Origin: JAMBLL01 sp964460075
GTDB taxonomy: Bacteria; Actinomycetota; Acidimicrobiia; Spongiisociales; UBA5794
Reading direction: 5' to 3'
Assembly: GCA_964460075.1 (NCBI GenBank)
Contig: CAYWPC010000010.1
Coordinates: 16,874-80,873 of the forward strand
Length of the DNA stretch: 64,000 nucleotides
Shown here: one piece after another, positions 26,379-36,103 of the stretch
How positions within the stretch are numbered: position 1 is the first letter of the stretch
Layout: each line of letters starts with the position of its first letter
Program-made: the position numbers and the translations under genes
Notes under the pieces: generated by a model
Told to the model about the DNA's origin: nothing
Databases searched by the model: none
Seen by the model: the letters and a program-made list of their open reading frames with translations, nothing else

Positions 26379-27608
26379 ATGTTCCCTGTGATCGCTGCGG
26401 TAGAAGGTGTGCTGCCGAACGCTACGACGTTCGTGACGATCGGATTCGCCGCGTTTCTTCTGCCGCTGTTGGCACGAAAGGTCGGCATTCCATCGGTGGT
26501 GCTTGAGATCCTGTTCGGACTCCTGATCGGGCCTCAAGTACTGGGGCTGATCGCTGCAGAATCGACGTCTGAGGGATTCATTCTCGTCCTCGCAGAACTC
26601 GGCCTCTTCCTGCTCATGTTCCTTGCCGGGTTCGAGATCGACTTCACTTCGCTGGAGCGAGAAGGGAGAGGTCCAATCGTCGTCGGTCTCGGCGGGTACG
26701 CGATCGTCGTGCTTCTCGCTTGGCTCGGATTCGGGTTCCTCGACCTCGCAACGACGAACCAGAGGATATTTCTCACTTTGCTCGTGTCGGCGGCATCGGT
26801 CGGAATTATTGTGCCCGCTCTGCGAGGGACCAACAGGACGAGCACGCGCCAGGGACAGATCGCGATCGTCATAGGCATTCTCGCGGAGTTCATCGCGGCG
26901 ACAGGGATCATCGTCTTCTCGGTCTGGGTCGAGAACGGCTGGGGAGTCCAGCTACTTGCTGTTCCGTTGTTTGCGGTGATCCTTCTCGTATCGCTGTGGC
27001 TGATGCGTGTCCTCGCTTGGTGGTACCCAGAACGTGCAGCGCGACTCTTCGATGCCGACGACCCTGACGAGCTCGGTATCCGATTCTCCCTTGCTCTGTT
27101 GTTCGTGTTCGTGGGCGTGTCGATAGCACTCGGCATCGATTCGATCCTTGGGGCGTTCATGGCTGGAGCCATATTCGCGTTCGTGTTCCGGAACGCTGGG
27201 AACGTAGAAGAGCGCCTTTCGGGTTTCTCGTACGGGTTTCTCATCCCCATCTTCTTCATCTCGGTCGGTGTCGGATTCCCACTCGATGCGTTTGGGGAAA
27301 GGAGCGTCCTCATTGCAGCGATCGGCACTATCACGGTGGCGATTGCAGCAAAGGTGCTTCCAGCCCCCTTGTTGATGTTGCGCGGATTGTCGCTGCGCGA
27401 CAGCCTTGGTGCAGGCGTCCTCGTAGCGGGCCAGCTGACTGTGATCATCGCCCTCGCAGAGGTCGGTGTCGCGATCGGCGTCATCGACGAGGGACTCGCA
27501 GCGGGTGCGGTGCTACTCGTCGGTGTGACAGCGATTCTGTCACCTGTGCTGTTCAAGGTGCTCTCGCCGAGTCTGGAAGACCGTCAGGGCGATCGAACTG
27601 CGGGTTGA
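26379..27608 (+). CDS. CPA2-family cation:proton antiporter
   Basis: A 409-residue membrane protein with about 12 hydrophobic segments, of the Na+/H+ exchanger (Kef/NapA) fold. LLPLLARKVGIPSVVLEILFG and LFLLMFLAGFEIDF near the N-terminus and SIALGIDSILGAFMAGAIFA are typical; the ASVGIIVPAL region corresponds to the half-helix crossover. It lacks the fused RCK domain of KefB/C; the preceding TrkA-Usp gene probably supplies it in trans. K+ or Na+ specificity cannot be read. Confidence 0.88.
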   Translation: MFPVIAAVEGVLPNATTFVTIGFAAFLLPLLARKVGIPSVVLEILFGLLIGPQVLGLIAAESTSEGFILVLAELGLFLLMFLAGFEIDFTSLEREGRGPIVVGLGGYAIVVLLAWLGFGFLDLATTNQRIFLTLLVSAASVGIIVPALRGTNRTSTRQGQIAIVIGILAEFIAATGIIVFSVWVENGWGVQLLAVPLFAVILLVSLWLMRVLAWWYPERAARLFDADDPDELGIRFSLALLFVFVGVSIALGIDSILGAFMAGAIFAFVFRNAGNVEERLSGFSYGFLIPIFFISVGVGFPLDAFGERSVLIAAIGTITVAIAAKVLPAPLLMLRGLSLRDSLGAGVLVAGQLTVIIALAEVGVAIGVIDEGLAAGAVLLVGVTAILSPVLFKVLSPSLEDRQGDRTAG

Positions 27609-27610
27609 CC

Positions 27611-28531
27611 TCAAGGTCTTTCGGTGCGCGCTGTGTCTGAGAGCTCGAGCTTCTGGGCGACTCGAGCGATAACGACGACAACGATGAACGCTGCCACAGC
27701 TATGACGAGGGATCCGATGACCTGGCCGTTGGGAGCCCCAATCGCTGTCGAGTCGACACCGAGCGGCCACGGCCACAGCACTCGCATCGAGGCTGCCATG
27801 AGTCCGATCAGTGACGCGAGGACGGCGTCGTGATACTCGCTGAGTGCCTTGTGTAGGGCCTGAGAGAACAGGGCCAGACCGATGACAGCTCCCGATGTGA
27901 ACACGACAAGTGATACGAGGTCACGATCGGTTACCGCACCGAGCACCGGCCCAAACATCCCCATGAGCAGCAGGAGGAATGATCCGGAAATCCCCGGCAG
28001 GATCATGGCAGAGATCGCGATTGCCCCTGCCCCGAAGAATGCCCAAAGGCGGGGGTCCGCGATTTGAGACACCGTGTCCTCGGTTGTGCCCCCACGAAGC
28101 CCGAGGAGGACGAAAACGACAACGGTGACACTTACGAGTATGAGCACATATGCGCCAGTAACACGCGAGAGCATCTGCCAAGTAACAACGATCGATCCAG
28201 CGACGAGCCCAACGAACAGGGCGGCCATGAGCACCTGCTGCTGATCAAGCAACCTTGTGATGAGGCCCGCGAGTGATCCGATCGCCAGCAGGATCCCGCC
28301 ACCGAGTGACAGGATGAAGGTCCACTCGACCTCGCCGAGCCAGCGTCTCATTCCCACGATGTCGCCGCGTACGAGATAGCCGAGGGCGGATGAGCCGGCT
28401 CGCACGGAGGCGATGAGACGTTCGTAAATGCCGAAGATCAGGGCAATCGTGCCACCGGAGACACCAGGGACGACGTCGGCTGCGCCCATGGCGAAGCCGC
28501 GGGAGACCGAGAGAACAACAGAGCGAAGCAT
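27611..28531 (-). CDS. DUF368 polyprenyl-phosphate translocase (PopT-like)
   Basis: A 306-residue integral membrane protein with the DUF368 signature: RGFAMGAADVVPGVSGGTIA near the N-terminus and its repeat ISAMILPGISGSFLLLLMG in the second half. Members (PopT) were shown to move undecaprenyl phosphate back across the membrane for reuse in wall synthesis. The ATG at 28531 is used since the conserved block begins soon after; upstream codons overlap dtd. It converges with the antiporter (2 bases between stops) and is divergent from dtd by 45 bases. Confidence 0.88.
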   Translation of the reverse strand: MLRSVVLSVSRGFAMGAADVVPGVSGGTIALIFGIYERLIASVRAGSSALGYLVRGDIVGMRRWLGEVEWTFILSLGGGILLAIGSLAGLITRLLDQQQVLMAALFVGLVAGSIVVTWQMLSRVTGAYVLILVSVTVVVFVLLGLRGGTTEDTVSQIADPRLWAFFGAGAIAISAMILPGISGSFLLLLMGMFGPVLGAVTDRDLVSLVVFTSGAVIGLALFSQALHKALSEYHDAVLASLIGLMAASMRVLWPWPLGVDSTAIGAPNGQVIGSLVIAVAAFIVVVVIARVAQKLELSDTARTERP

Positions 28532-28576
28532 GCACTCGAGTGTAGGTTGACGCGCTACAACAACGAGGTAGCAGCT

Positions 28577-29032
28577 ATGCGAGCGGTCGTTCAGCGAGTA
28601 CACGACGCGTCGGTGTCGGTCGAAGGTGATGTCGTAGCGTCCATCGATCATGGCCTTCTCGTCCTCGTCGGCGTCGTCCCCACCGACACCGTGGCAGACG
28701 CCGCGGCGCTTGCGTCGAAGCTCACGTCAATGCGCATCTTCCCCGACCGTGGAGGGAAGATGAACAGGTCGGTTGGTGAAGTCGAGGGCGCGGTCCTCCT
28801 GGTCTCGCAGTTCACGCTCGTCGGTGACGTGAGGAGGGGGAGAAGGCCATCGTTCAGCGGAGCCGCTCACCCCGATCATGCCCGCCCAATCATCGACCAC
28901 ATCGCTGCCGAGATGCGCGGCAGCGACGTTCCCGTGGCGTCGGGTCGATTCGGCGCACACATGAACGTGTCACTCACGAACTGGGGACCGGTGACGTTTG
29001 TCGTGGACGTACTCAATGGGAGGATCGCATAG
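28577..29032 (+). CDS. dtd: D-aminoacyl-tRNA deacylase
   Basis: Hydrolyses D-aminoacyl-tRNAs (and Gly-tRNA-Ala) as a proofreading step. The 151-residue product has MRAVVQRV at the start, the catalytic SQFTL (about 77-81) and LTNWGPVTF, which holds the cross-subunit Gly-cisPro motif (GP about 137-138) that rejects L-amino acids. GAGGT lies about 7 bases before the ATG at 28577; an in-frame ATG ten codons earlier is less likely. Confidence 0.94.
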   Translation: MRAVVQRVHDASVSVEGDVVASIDHGLLVLVGVVPTDTVADAAALASKLTSMRIFPDRGGKMNRSVGEVEGAVLLVSQFTLVGDVRRGRRPSFSGAAHPDHARPIIDHIAAEMRGSDVPVASGRFGAHMNVSLTNWGPVTFVVDVLNGRIA

Positions 29033-29047
29033 GGCGACCAAGGTAGG

Positions 29048-29200
29048 ATGTCGTTGTGCCTGATTGAAGGCAACGAGGACGAGGTCGAGGCAGGCATCGA
29101 CGCCGCTGCCGATTTCGTAGACGACAAGACCGGCGGCGAGTACAGCGAGAAGATCGATACCGCCGCAGATCAGGCCAAGAGGCTCCTCGGCGACGAGTAG
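29048..29200 (+). CDS. 50-codon acidic antitoxin-like protein
   Basis: A small acidic frame following dtd by 15 bases. It contains GIDAAADFVDDKTGGEYSEK, followed by IDTAADQAKRLLGDE. Small actinobacterial proteins annotated as Rv0909-type antitoxins share the KTGGKYSEKID-like core and an amphipathic helical tail. The N-terminus here is shorter than expected: a GTG at 29057 in another frame gives M-P-D then TGA, as if a few codons of the usual lead helix had been lost. No toxin gene is visible. Function unknown; the frame is supported by composition and motif only. Confidence 0.5.
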   Translation: MSLCLIEGNEDEVEAGIDAAADFVDDKTGGEYSEKIDTAADQAKRLLGDE

Positions 29201-29254
29201 GTCTCACTGTCCTGGCAGCAGGGGACTGCCGTGGAGGTCTACGGATCTGACGCC

Positions 29255-32200
29255 TCAGGTCACGACGGACTTGCCGGCCTCGCAATGGTGGAGGAAGTCG
29301 CAGAACCGACATGCGGGTGACGGCGAGGGGTCGAACGGCCCGGACGTCGCTGCCGCAACAAGGTCTGTGATGTTTGACTGTGCAGCTTGGAGCCAGTCAT
29401 CGCTGACGACTCTCGTCACTTCCTCACACGTCCCGTCACCGAAATAAGCGAACGTGACCTCGACGTTCTGCGGGATGGTGCCGGCTACGGTGCCGTTTGC
29501 GACTGCGAGAGCGTACGCCTCAAGCTGAACGTTCTTCGCCGCGTCGTCACGCCGTTTGCCTGACTTGTAATCGACAATCTCCCATGTGCCGTCGTCACCG
29601 TCGTAGATGGCGTCGATCTTGCCCCTAATGGTTCCTGGTTCGAGTCCGAGGACGAACGGTATTTCCACGAAGCGGGCCTGCATGCGGTGGAAGCGAGACC
29701 GAGCAAAGGCCTCCCAAGGGTCGCTTCGTGTCGGGCGCACAGTGGTGGCACCTTTGATGTGTACGGTGTCGAAGGCTCCGGTAGACGGATCGTCGAGGGC
29801 CACCACGCCGAGGTTGTGGAGCTCGACTTGTCGATGGAATCGGGTGCCGAGCGCAGCGGAGACCTGTGGGCGTCTGGGCAATCGGTCGTGCTGGATCCAC
29901 TTGAACTTGAGGGGACACTCTGCGAGTGCGACCAGGTTCGTCACCGAAGTCGAGAACACGGTTCTGGTCGCTTCAGCCTTTGGAAGTTGGAGGTTGCCGA
30001 TCTCCATGATGAGCTGTTCTGTTCGGTTGTGCACAGTGTCGACCATATCCGGGAAGTGATCCGTGATCCAGTGTGGATCACGGATTCGCTCACGCAGGGC
30101 ACTCGTCCAGCCTCCTGGAAACAAAGGATCAGGAGGGTCTGCAGGCTCCTCATGGGATCTCGGTGCCGGTTTGGGCCCGGCATCGTCCGTCCAGACGAGT
30201 GCGGTCGCCCCCGGCGTGTCGTTGGCTATCTCAAGGAGCGGTGAAGGCGTACGAGGCCTCGTCACATCTCGGTCCCAAGCGTGGCCCGTCATGATGAGGT
30301 CGTGTTTTGCTCTTGTCACCGCGACATACGCCAACCGCCACTCTGCAACGTTGTGGCGGGCACTGAGAATCTCTCTGCACTCTTGTGGCGACGCCGCACC
30401 TTGCACCGCTGCAAACGACGACCTGTCGAGACGGAGTTCGTACGGCAAGACAAGGGCCGATCTGCCCGGGTCGTCATAGGTTCGCACACCCGCTGGGAAC
30501 GTGCCCTTGGCTAGGGACGGCAGGAACACGATCGGCCACTCGAGGCCCTTCGCGGCATGAGCCGTGATCAGATGAACGACGTTTGACGACGTGTCCGCGG
30601 CCGCATCCAGTTCCTCGCCGGGTGATGCATCATCGAGAGCGTCGACGTAGCGCAGAAACGCAGTGAGTGTCGGGGTGCCGTCGAGTGGTCTCCAGCGGCG
30701 GGTGAGCGAGGCGAACCGGCCGATATTGGCCCGTGCCGTTGCTGCGTCCGATGGCGACTGGGCTGCAACCTCGTCCCAGAATCCGAGGTTGGTGATCGTC
30801 ATCTCGAGGATGCGGGGAACAGGGAGCATCTGCGAGCGGGTGTACATATCTATGTGCAGCACTCCGAAGCGTTCGAGCCTGGCTCTCCCTTCGCTCGAGA
30901 GGCCTTCGATGTCGTCGAGATGCTCGAGCGCCACAGCCAAGTTGCGCGTTTCGACGTGTCCACACCATCTCCTCAGTCTCGAGATGTCGCGCATGCCGAC
31001 CCGGAACATGCCTCCCAGGAGTATCCGTAGGAGTGACGGCTCGTCCGCTGGGTTTGCGAGGATTCGTAGCCAGGCGAGGAGATCTGCAACCTCAGGAACC
31101 GTGAGCAGGCCACCCATGGAACTGACGGCGTAGGGAATGTCTGCGTTTCTGAGGGCGTCCGCGATGGCGGGGATCGCTGATCTCTTGCGGCACAGGATCG
31201 CAACGTCGCACCATGACGAGCCGGATTCGCGACGGCGGTGTATCTGGTCGGCAATCCATTCGGCCTCATCATCATCTGTGGCGAACCACCCGACGCTGAG
31301 GCTTCCGTCTGCGGCGCCCTCACACGGAGTCAAAGGTTTGGAGGCTTCGATACGGGGGAGGTGACCCTGGATCTTGTTCGCCAACGCAAGGATGACCGTG
31401 TCAGAACGCCGGTTGATGCTCAGGGGGAGCGTCTCGGTCGGTAGACCATCTCTTCGAGGGAAGTGCACAGGGAAGTTGGCGAAGTTGTCAAGCGATGCGC
31501 CCCGCCAGTCGTAGATCGTCTGATCGGCATCTCCGACGGCGGTCACAGGCTTGCCATCCCCGAATACGGAGGTGAGCAGCCGGCGCTGAGCCGGATCGGT
31601 GTCCTGGTATTCGTCGAGGAGAACCGTGTCGTATCGATCCGAGATCCCTGAGGCGACGTCTGGGAAGCCCTCGACGATCTCCACAGCGAGCCTGATGAGG
31701 TCGCCGTACTCGAGAAAGTGCAGGTCACGTTTCGCCGAGGCGTAGCGGTCGGCAGCATGTGTCAGGGAGATGCGTGCCTTCCACACGTCATCCAAGGTAG
31801 CGGGTGCTGCATCTAGCACATCTTGCGCGGTGAGCAGGTTCGCGGTCATCGAGTCGGCAACGGTGAGTAACTCCTCCCTCCGTCTTGACAGGGATGAGAG
31901 ATCGAGGTCCGTCGAGTCGAGATCTCGAAGGACTCGGTATGCAAGTTCCGATCGGTGACCTTGGTCCATCAGGGCCGATGCGGGCTCGTAACCAACGAAG
32001 GCTCCGAACTCGTCGAGGATCGACGACGCGAAACCGTGATACGTCGTCACCTCGACTTCTCTGTCATCGTCCCTATCACCGATAGCTTCCCGTAGCCGGG
32101 TCCGTAACTCGTCTGCGGCCTTGTTGGTGAAGGTGATCCCCAGAGCTCTCGTAGGGTCTCCCCCGCTATGTACCACTGCAGCGAAGCGCTCAACGATCGT

Positions 32201-32299
32201 TGTGGTCTTTCCGGTGCCTGCGCCCGCGACGACTCGCAGCGGCACGGGCGGGTAGTCGATGATTGCCTGTTGTTCTGCGGTAGGTACGAACTTGGTCAT
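29255..32299 (-). CDS. adnB: AdnB-type ATP-dependent helicase-nuclease subunit
   Basis: A 1014-residue UvrD/Rep-type helicase fused to a C-terminal RecB-like nuclease. Walker A is AGAGTGKTT (25-33), Walker B LLDEYQDTD, and TFTNKAADEL and the C-terminal motif VHLITAHAAKGLEW are present. The nuclease has WEIVDYKSGKRR; Cys residues in ALAECPLKFK and CRFCDFLHHC fit an Fe-S cluster. In mycobacteria AdnA and AdnB form the double-strand-break resection motor, encoded in the same order with overlapping ends as here (4 bases, ATGA). Length (about 1100 aa in mycobacteria) and order support AdnB. Confidence 0.88.
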   Translation of the reverse strand: MTKFVPTAEQQAIIDYPPVPLRVVAGAGTGKTTTIVERFAAVVHSGGDPTRALGITFTNKAADELRTRLREAIGDRDDDREVEVTTYHGFASSILDEFGAFVGYEPASALMDQGHRSELAYRVLRDLDSTDLDLSSLSRRREELLTVADSMTANLLTAQDVLDAAPATLDDVWKARISLTHAADRYASAKRDLHFLEYGDLIRLAVEIVEGFPDVASGISDRYDTVLLDEYQDTDPAQRRLLTSVFGDGKPVTAVGDADQTIYDWRGASLDNFANFPVHFPRRDGLPTETLPLSINRRSDTVILALANKIQGHLPRIEASKPLTPCEGAADGSLSVGWFATDDDEAEWIADQIHRRRESGSSWCDVAILCRKRSAIPAIADALRNADIPYAVSSMGGLLTVPEVADLLAWLRILANPADEPSLLRILLGGMFRVGMRDISRLRRWCGHVETRNLAVALEHLDDIEGLSSEGRARLERFGVLHIDMYTRSQMLPVPRILEMTITNLGFWDEVAAQSPSDAATARANIGRFASLTRRWRPLDGTPTLTAFLRYVDALDDASPGEELDAAADTSSNVVHLITAHAAKGLEWPIVFLPSLAKGTFPAGVRTYDDPGRSALVLPYELRLDRSSFAAVQGAASPQECREILSARHNVAEWRLAYVAVTRAKHDLIMTGHAWDRDVTRPRTPSPLLEIANDTPGATALVWTDDAGPKPAPRSHEEPADPPDPLFPGGWTSALRERIRDPHWITDHFPDMVDTVHNRTEQLIMEIGNLQLPKAEATRTVFSTSVTNLVALAECPLKFKWIQHDRLPRRPQVSAALGTRFHRQVELHNLGVVALDDPSTGAFDTVHIKGATTVRPTRSDPWEAFARSRFHRMQARFVEIPFVLGLEPGTIRGKIDAIYDGDDGTWEIVDYKSGKRRDDAAKNVQLEAYALAVANGTVAGTIPQNVEVTFAYFGDGTCEEVTRVVSDDWLQAAQSNITDLVAAATSGPFDPSPSPACRFCDFLHHCEAGKSVVT

Positions 32300-35283
32300 T
32301 GGGCGAAGGCCTCTCTTCCTTGAGGCTGGGCCGGGCAGACGAGGGCGACATCGCATCGGTCGCAATGTTTGCCGACGACCGGATCGAACCGCTCAGCGGC
32401 GATGGCCTTGGTGATGGCCTCGAGTTCCGCGGTCACTCCATCGAGTTGCGAGGGCTCAAGTGACCGGGTGACGATGCTGGTCTTGTTCGGGTCGATTCGC
32501 GGATACCAGAACTCGGCTCCGACGATCGATCCCTTGGAGACAAGGGACGCATCATCTCTGGCGGCCAGAACGTAGTAGCCGAGCTGGAGTGACACCGCGG
32601 CGTCCGCAACTCTCACCGCTGATCCCGACGTCTTGTAGTCGACGACGAAGAGCTCCTCGCCTCTTTGCTCGATACGGTCGGCCCGGCCCGTCCAGGGAAC
32701 TCCTGCAACCGTATACGGCAGCTCTCTCTCGAAGGCCACGGGAACCCCAGAGGTTGGCCAGCGCTCGTAGAGGTTGTCCAGCGTAGTTTCGGCCCTCTCC
32801 CTCCACGATCTTCCCACAGCGTCGTCGTCGAAGCCCGCATCAGCCCACAGATCGTCGAGACACGCCTGGGCCTCTCTCCGTGTGGAACGCTGTCTGTCGT
32901 CCTCGACGGCTTGACGCTCGGCAACCTCGATGACCTTGTGGATGAGCGTGCCGAACTTCATGTGGTCACTGGTTTCGCTCCGCGAAAGCAGGTGCCTGCC
33001 TATGGCGTACTGCCGTGGGCAGGTGGCATACGCTGTCGCCTGGCTCGGTGATAGCCGAAGCTGGTCAGGGACGATGTGGCGATGCGGACCTGATTCGAGT
33101 GCACCGTACCGGGTCATCGGATCCGATAAGCCGACGTGCGTGCCTCCAGCGAGCACGTCGATCGCCGCTAGCCGTTGGATGGCTGGTGCCTCAGGATCCT
33201 TGGCGGTCAGACGAAGCGCGGCTTCGAACGAGCGAGGAGTCAGCGGCTCTGTGTTTCGATGTGGTGGTGTGATGGATGCCACGAGGGGAAGGAATCGGCT
33301 GGGCTGAGGTCCGTTTGGGACGGCGTCGTTGCTGGTCGCGGTCCATACGACGCGAGACGTTGCTCTGGTCATAGCGGTGTAGGCAAGCCGGCGTTCCTCG
33401 TCGAGCCGGAATGCAACGTAGTCGCTGGTCCTCGCGGGAAGGTGCGGGTTGAGGAGCCGCACGCCGAGGAGCGAGTCGCGCGATCGAAGATCCGGCAGGT
33501 CGCCCTCGACGGCGTTCGCGATGTAGACGACATCGAAATCGGTGCCCTTGGCTCTGTGCAGTGTTGCGATCGTGACGCCGCCATCGTCAGCGGATCGGAA
33601 GGAGAACAGCGGATCCGCTTCGAAATCGGTTCCTGCCACGAGTGTTCCGTGGTCGGTAAGGGTCGCCCCAGGCGATCGTTCGACGAGCCGCGTGAGTACC
33701 TGGTCGAATGCAGCCCACGCACGCCGATCGGCCAGGTGATCCGCGTCGAGCGCTACGGGAACGAGTTGCGGGAGCGTGGACCACACATGCCAGAGCCCGA
33801 CGGGAGCCGGCACATCGCAGGCCCACGAAGCGTCATCGATGAGCGTCGCGAGGCGTTGGCCCTGAGGAACCCTCGATGCGATGAGTGCGGACCACGTAGC
33901 TCCATCTGCGGCCAAGCGGGCGAGGTGATTAACGGTTCCATACGGCACGGCGAAGAACGGGCTCAGGAGAACTCGTTCGATCGCGAGGCCGGCACCTTCG
34001 TCCGTTCCGGTGGCGAGCACGAGGTCGTGGACGAGGCGGACGACGGGCTCGTCTGTAAGCCTGCTCTCTGTGAAGGAGTGGGGGAGAGAGCGACGCTCGA
34101 GCGCCGTTGCCAGCTCGCTGCCAAAGTCAGACTTCGTTCTTGTGAAAACGGCGACGCGCTCGAGCGGCACACCGTCGAGGAGGTGGACACGCTCGATGTC
34201 GGATGCGATCCAGTCGGCTTCGTCGTGGATCGTCGTAAACGTGTGGGCGGCAACGCTTCCACCCGTCCGTGTGCTGTGCACCCTCCCCGCTCCTCCTGGC
34301 AGTTCACGCGCTGTGACACGGACGGCCGCATCGAGAATCTCGGAAGGAACCCGGAAGGATGTGGTGAGCACGATGCGCTCGGCCTCGGTTCCGAGGCGTT
34401 CCTCTGTGTCTTGGGGGAACGTGAACACGTTGTTGATGTTCGTGCCGCGGAATGAATATATCGACTGATAGGGGTCCGCTGCGACCGTGAGGCTCGATCC
34501 CGGTGCGGCGAGCCGGAAGAGCATCTCTGCGTGAGCGTGAGACGAGTCCTGGTACTCATCAGCCACGATGAGGTCGTAAGGATCTGCGATCTCGGGTATC
34601 GCGCCGAGCGCGGCGACGGCCTCGGTGAGAATCCTTCCGTAGTCGGTTCGGTGTTGTGCAGTGAGGTATGCGTTGTACCGGTCGAAGAATCCGGCCATCG
34701 CGATGAGCCTCGGGTCGCTCATCGTCGTGAGATCTTCTGGGGTGATGAGCTGCTCGTGGCATCGCAGGATGAAGTCGGTGACCTCACTGGCCATCATGGG
34801 CGAGTCGAGGAGCGTTCGGTGGCCCGGGGGCCATGCAGACGGTGTCTCGGATGCGAGGAGGTCTGCCACGACCTTCTCTTGCTCCGCTGCGGTGAGCACG
34901 CTCGGCGTCCTCTCCCAGCCGAGGCTTGCAGCGTTCGCTTCGACGATGCGCATCGCGAGACTGTGATATGTGGCGACGTGGATGCGTTGTGCGAAGGGAC
35001 CGATCATGTCGACGAGGCGTCGTCGAAGATCGTTTACACCTGATCGCGAGAAGCCGAGAGCGAGGATCGCCTCTGGTGCGATGTGAGCATCGGCGATGGC
35101 AGCGTTCACGCGTGCAACGAGGAAGTGTGTCTTGCCCGTTCCCGGACCGCCAACAACGATCTGTGGCCGATCTGGTGGTGCGACAGAGCCACTCCAGTCT
35201 TGCGGTCCGAGTCTCGTCTCGATCAGCGGCATCGCACGAGCCTCTACGGTGACGGGGTCGAGTGGCGGGTCATCATCCGGCAT
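32296..35283 (-). CDS. adnA: AdnA-type ATP-dependent helicase-nuclease subunit
   Basis: A 995-residue UvrD-type helicase with C-terminal nuclease. Walker A is GGPGTGKT (45-52), Walker B VADEYQDSS and motif V/VI region VTIATLHRAKGTDFD; all look intact. The nuclease has LFVVDYKTSGS, with Cys in YATCPRQYAIG and CDRCDVALVC for an Fe-S cluster as in AddB/AdnA. The start at ATG 35283 overlaps the upstream nuclease gene by 11 bases, and the stop overlaps adnB, so nuclease-adnA-adnB should be co-translated. The heterodimer resects double-strand breaks. Confidence 0.88.
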   Translation of the reverse strand: MPDDDPPLDPVTVEARAMPLIETRLGPQDWSGSVAPPDRPQIVVGGPGTGKTHFLVARVNAAIADAHIAPEAILALGFSRSGVNDLRRRLVDMIGPFAQRIHVATYHSLAMRIVEANAASLGWERTPSVLTAAEQEKVVADLLASETPSAWPPGHRTLLDSPMMASEVTDFILRCHEQLITPEDLTTMSDPRLIAMAGFFDRYNAYLTAQHRTDYGRILTEAVAALGAIPEIADPYDLIVADEYQDSSHAHAEMLFRLAAPGSSLTVAADPYQSIYSFRGTNINNVFTFPQDTEERLGTEAERIVLTTSFRVPSEILDAAVRVTARELPGGAGRVHSTRTGGSVAAHTFTTIHDEADWIASDIERVHLLDGVPLERVAVFTRTKSDFGSELATALERRSLPHSFTESRLTDEPVVRLVHDLVLATGTDEGAGLAIERVLLSPFFAVPYGTVNHLARLAADGATWSALIASRVPQGQRLATLIDDASWACDVPAPVGLWHVWSTLPQLVPVALDADHLADRRAWAAFDQVLTRLVERSPGATLTDHGTLVAGTDFEADPLFSFRSADDGGVTIATLHRAKGTDFDVVYIANAVEGDLPDLRSRDSLLGVRLLNPHLPARTSDYVAFRLDEERRLAYTAMTRATSRVVWTATSNDAVPNGPQPSRFLPLVASITPPHRNTEPLTPRSFEAALRLTAKDPEAPAIQRLAAIDVLAGGTHVGLSDPMTRYGALESGPHRHIVPDQLRLSPSQATAYATCPRQYAIGRHLLSRSETSDHMKFGTLIHKVIEVAERQAVEDDRQRSTRREAQACLDDLWADAGFDDDAVGRSWRERAETTLDNLYERWPTSGVPVAFERELPYTVAGVPWTGRADRIEQRGEELFVVDYKTSGSAVRVADAAVSLQLGYYVLAARDDASLVSKGSIVGAEFWYPRIDPNKTSIVTRSLEPSQLDGVTAELEAITKAIAAERFDPVVGKHCDRCDVALVCPAQPQGREAFAQ

Positions 35284-36103
35284 CGGCGGTCTGCCATGCA
35301 GGACACAGCGTTGCCTTGAAGTCGCACCAGTCGCACAACGCAGACGTGGTAGGTGGCCACGTATCGGTCTCAATCGCATGCTCGATTGCCGTCCACAGCG
35401 CCTCGAGTTGACGTTCCATGGCATCGAGCTGTGCGTCGGTGATATCCATGGTGTACTCGGTTGGCCCGTTGAGATACAGGAGTCGAACGCGGTCGGGCGT
35501 GACGCCCTTGGTGATTCGGATCAGCAACGCGTAGATTTTCAGGGCGAAGAAGGCCTTGTGTGCGAATCGTTGCGGCGGGGCTCTCCCCGTCTTGTAGTCG
35601 GTGATCACCAGCACTTCTCGCACGGAGCCGTCGGTATCGACCTCGGTGATGTGCTCCATTCGGTCGAGGATTCCCCTGATCGTCATGTCGTTCACCGGAA
35701 CCGTGAGGTCCATCTCGAGCTCGAGCGGTTCGAATGACGACGGATCCTCCACCGTGAAGTATGAGGCGAGAAGCTCAAGAGACTCAATTCCCCATTGGCG
35801 TTCGTCGTCGAGAGACGTGAACAGATCCGGGTATTCATCAGTTTTGAGCTCGGTCCATGCGGATCGAAAGAGGTCGTAGAGCTGCTCGGGTGTTCGCTGC
35901 GCAGCGGGGAGTTGGAACAGACGTTCGAGGGCGAGATGTGCCGTTGTGCCTCGAGCCTGGTGTACGGTCGGCTCGGTTGGGATCTTGTCGATGGATTTGA
36001 ACTTGTACAGCTGAGGGCACGTCTTGAAATCGCTGGCCCTGCTCGGAGACAGACTCGTCAGCGTGTGCCCTGTCGTGGGGGTGTCGGTGGGTTCGGTAGC
36101 CAT
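35273..36103 (-). CDS. RecB-family PD-(D/E)XK exonuclease
   Basis: A 276-residue stand-alone nuclease. It has SPSRASDFKTCPQLYKFKSI, GILDRMEHI with the metal Asp, VLVITDYKTGRAP as the PD-(D/E)XK core, and a terminal CDWCDFKATLC: with the early Cys, four Cys for an Fe-S cluster. It is the same architecture as the nuclease domains of the adjacent adnA and adnB products and is the first gene of that overlapping triplet. Mycobacteria carry a comparable separate RecB-family protein. Role in repair is inferred from the operon. Confidence 0.87.
   Translation of the reverse strand: MATEPTDTPTTGHTLTSLSPSRASDFKTCPQLYKFKSIDKIPTEPTVHQARGTTAHLALERLFQLPAAQRTPEQLYDLFRSAWTELKTDEYPDLFTSLDDERQWGIESLELLASYFTVEDPSSFEPLELEMDLTVPVNDMTIRGILDRMEHITEVDTDGSVREVLVITDYKTGRAPPQRFAHKAFFALKIYALLIRITKGVTPDRVRLLYLNGPTEYTMDITDAQLDAMERQLEALWTAIEHAIETDTWPPTTSALCDWCDFKATLCPAWQTADAG

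Noticed and set aside
33175..34455. 426-codon plus-strand frame
   Set aside because: Antisense to adnA, whose helicase motifs run through the region; no domain recognisable.
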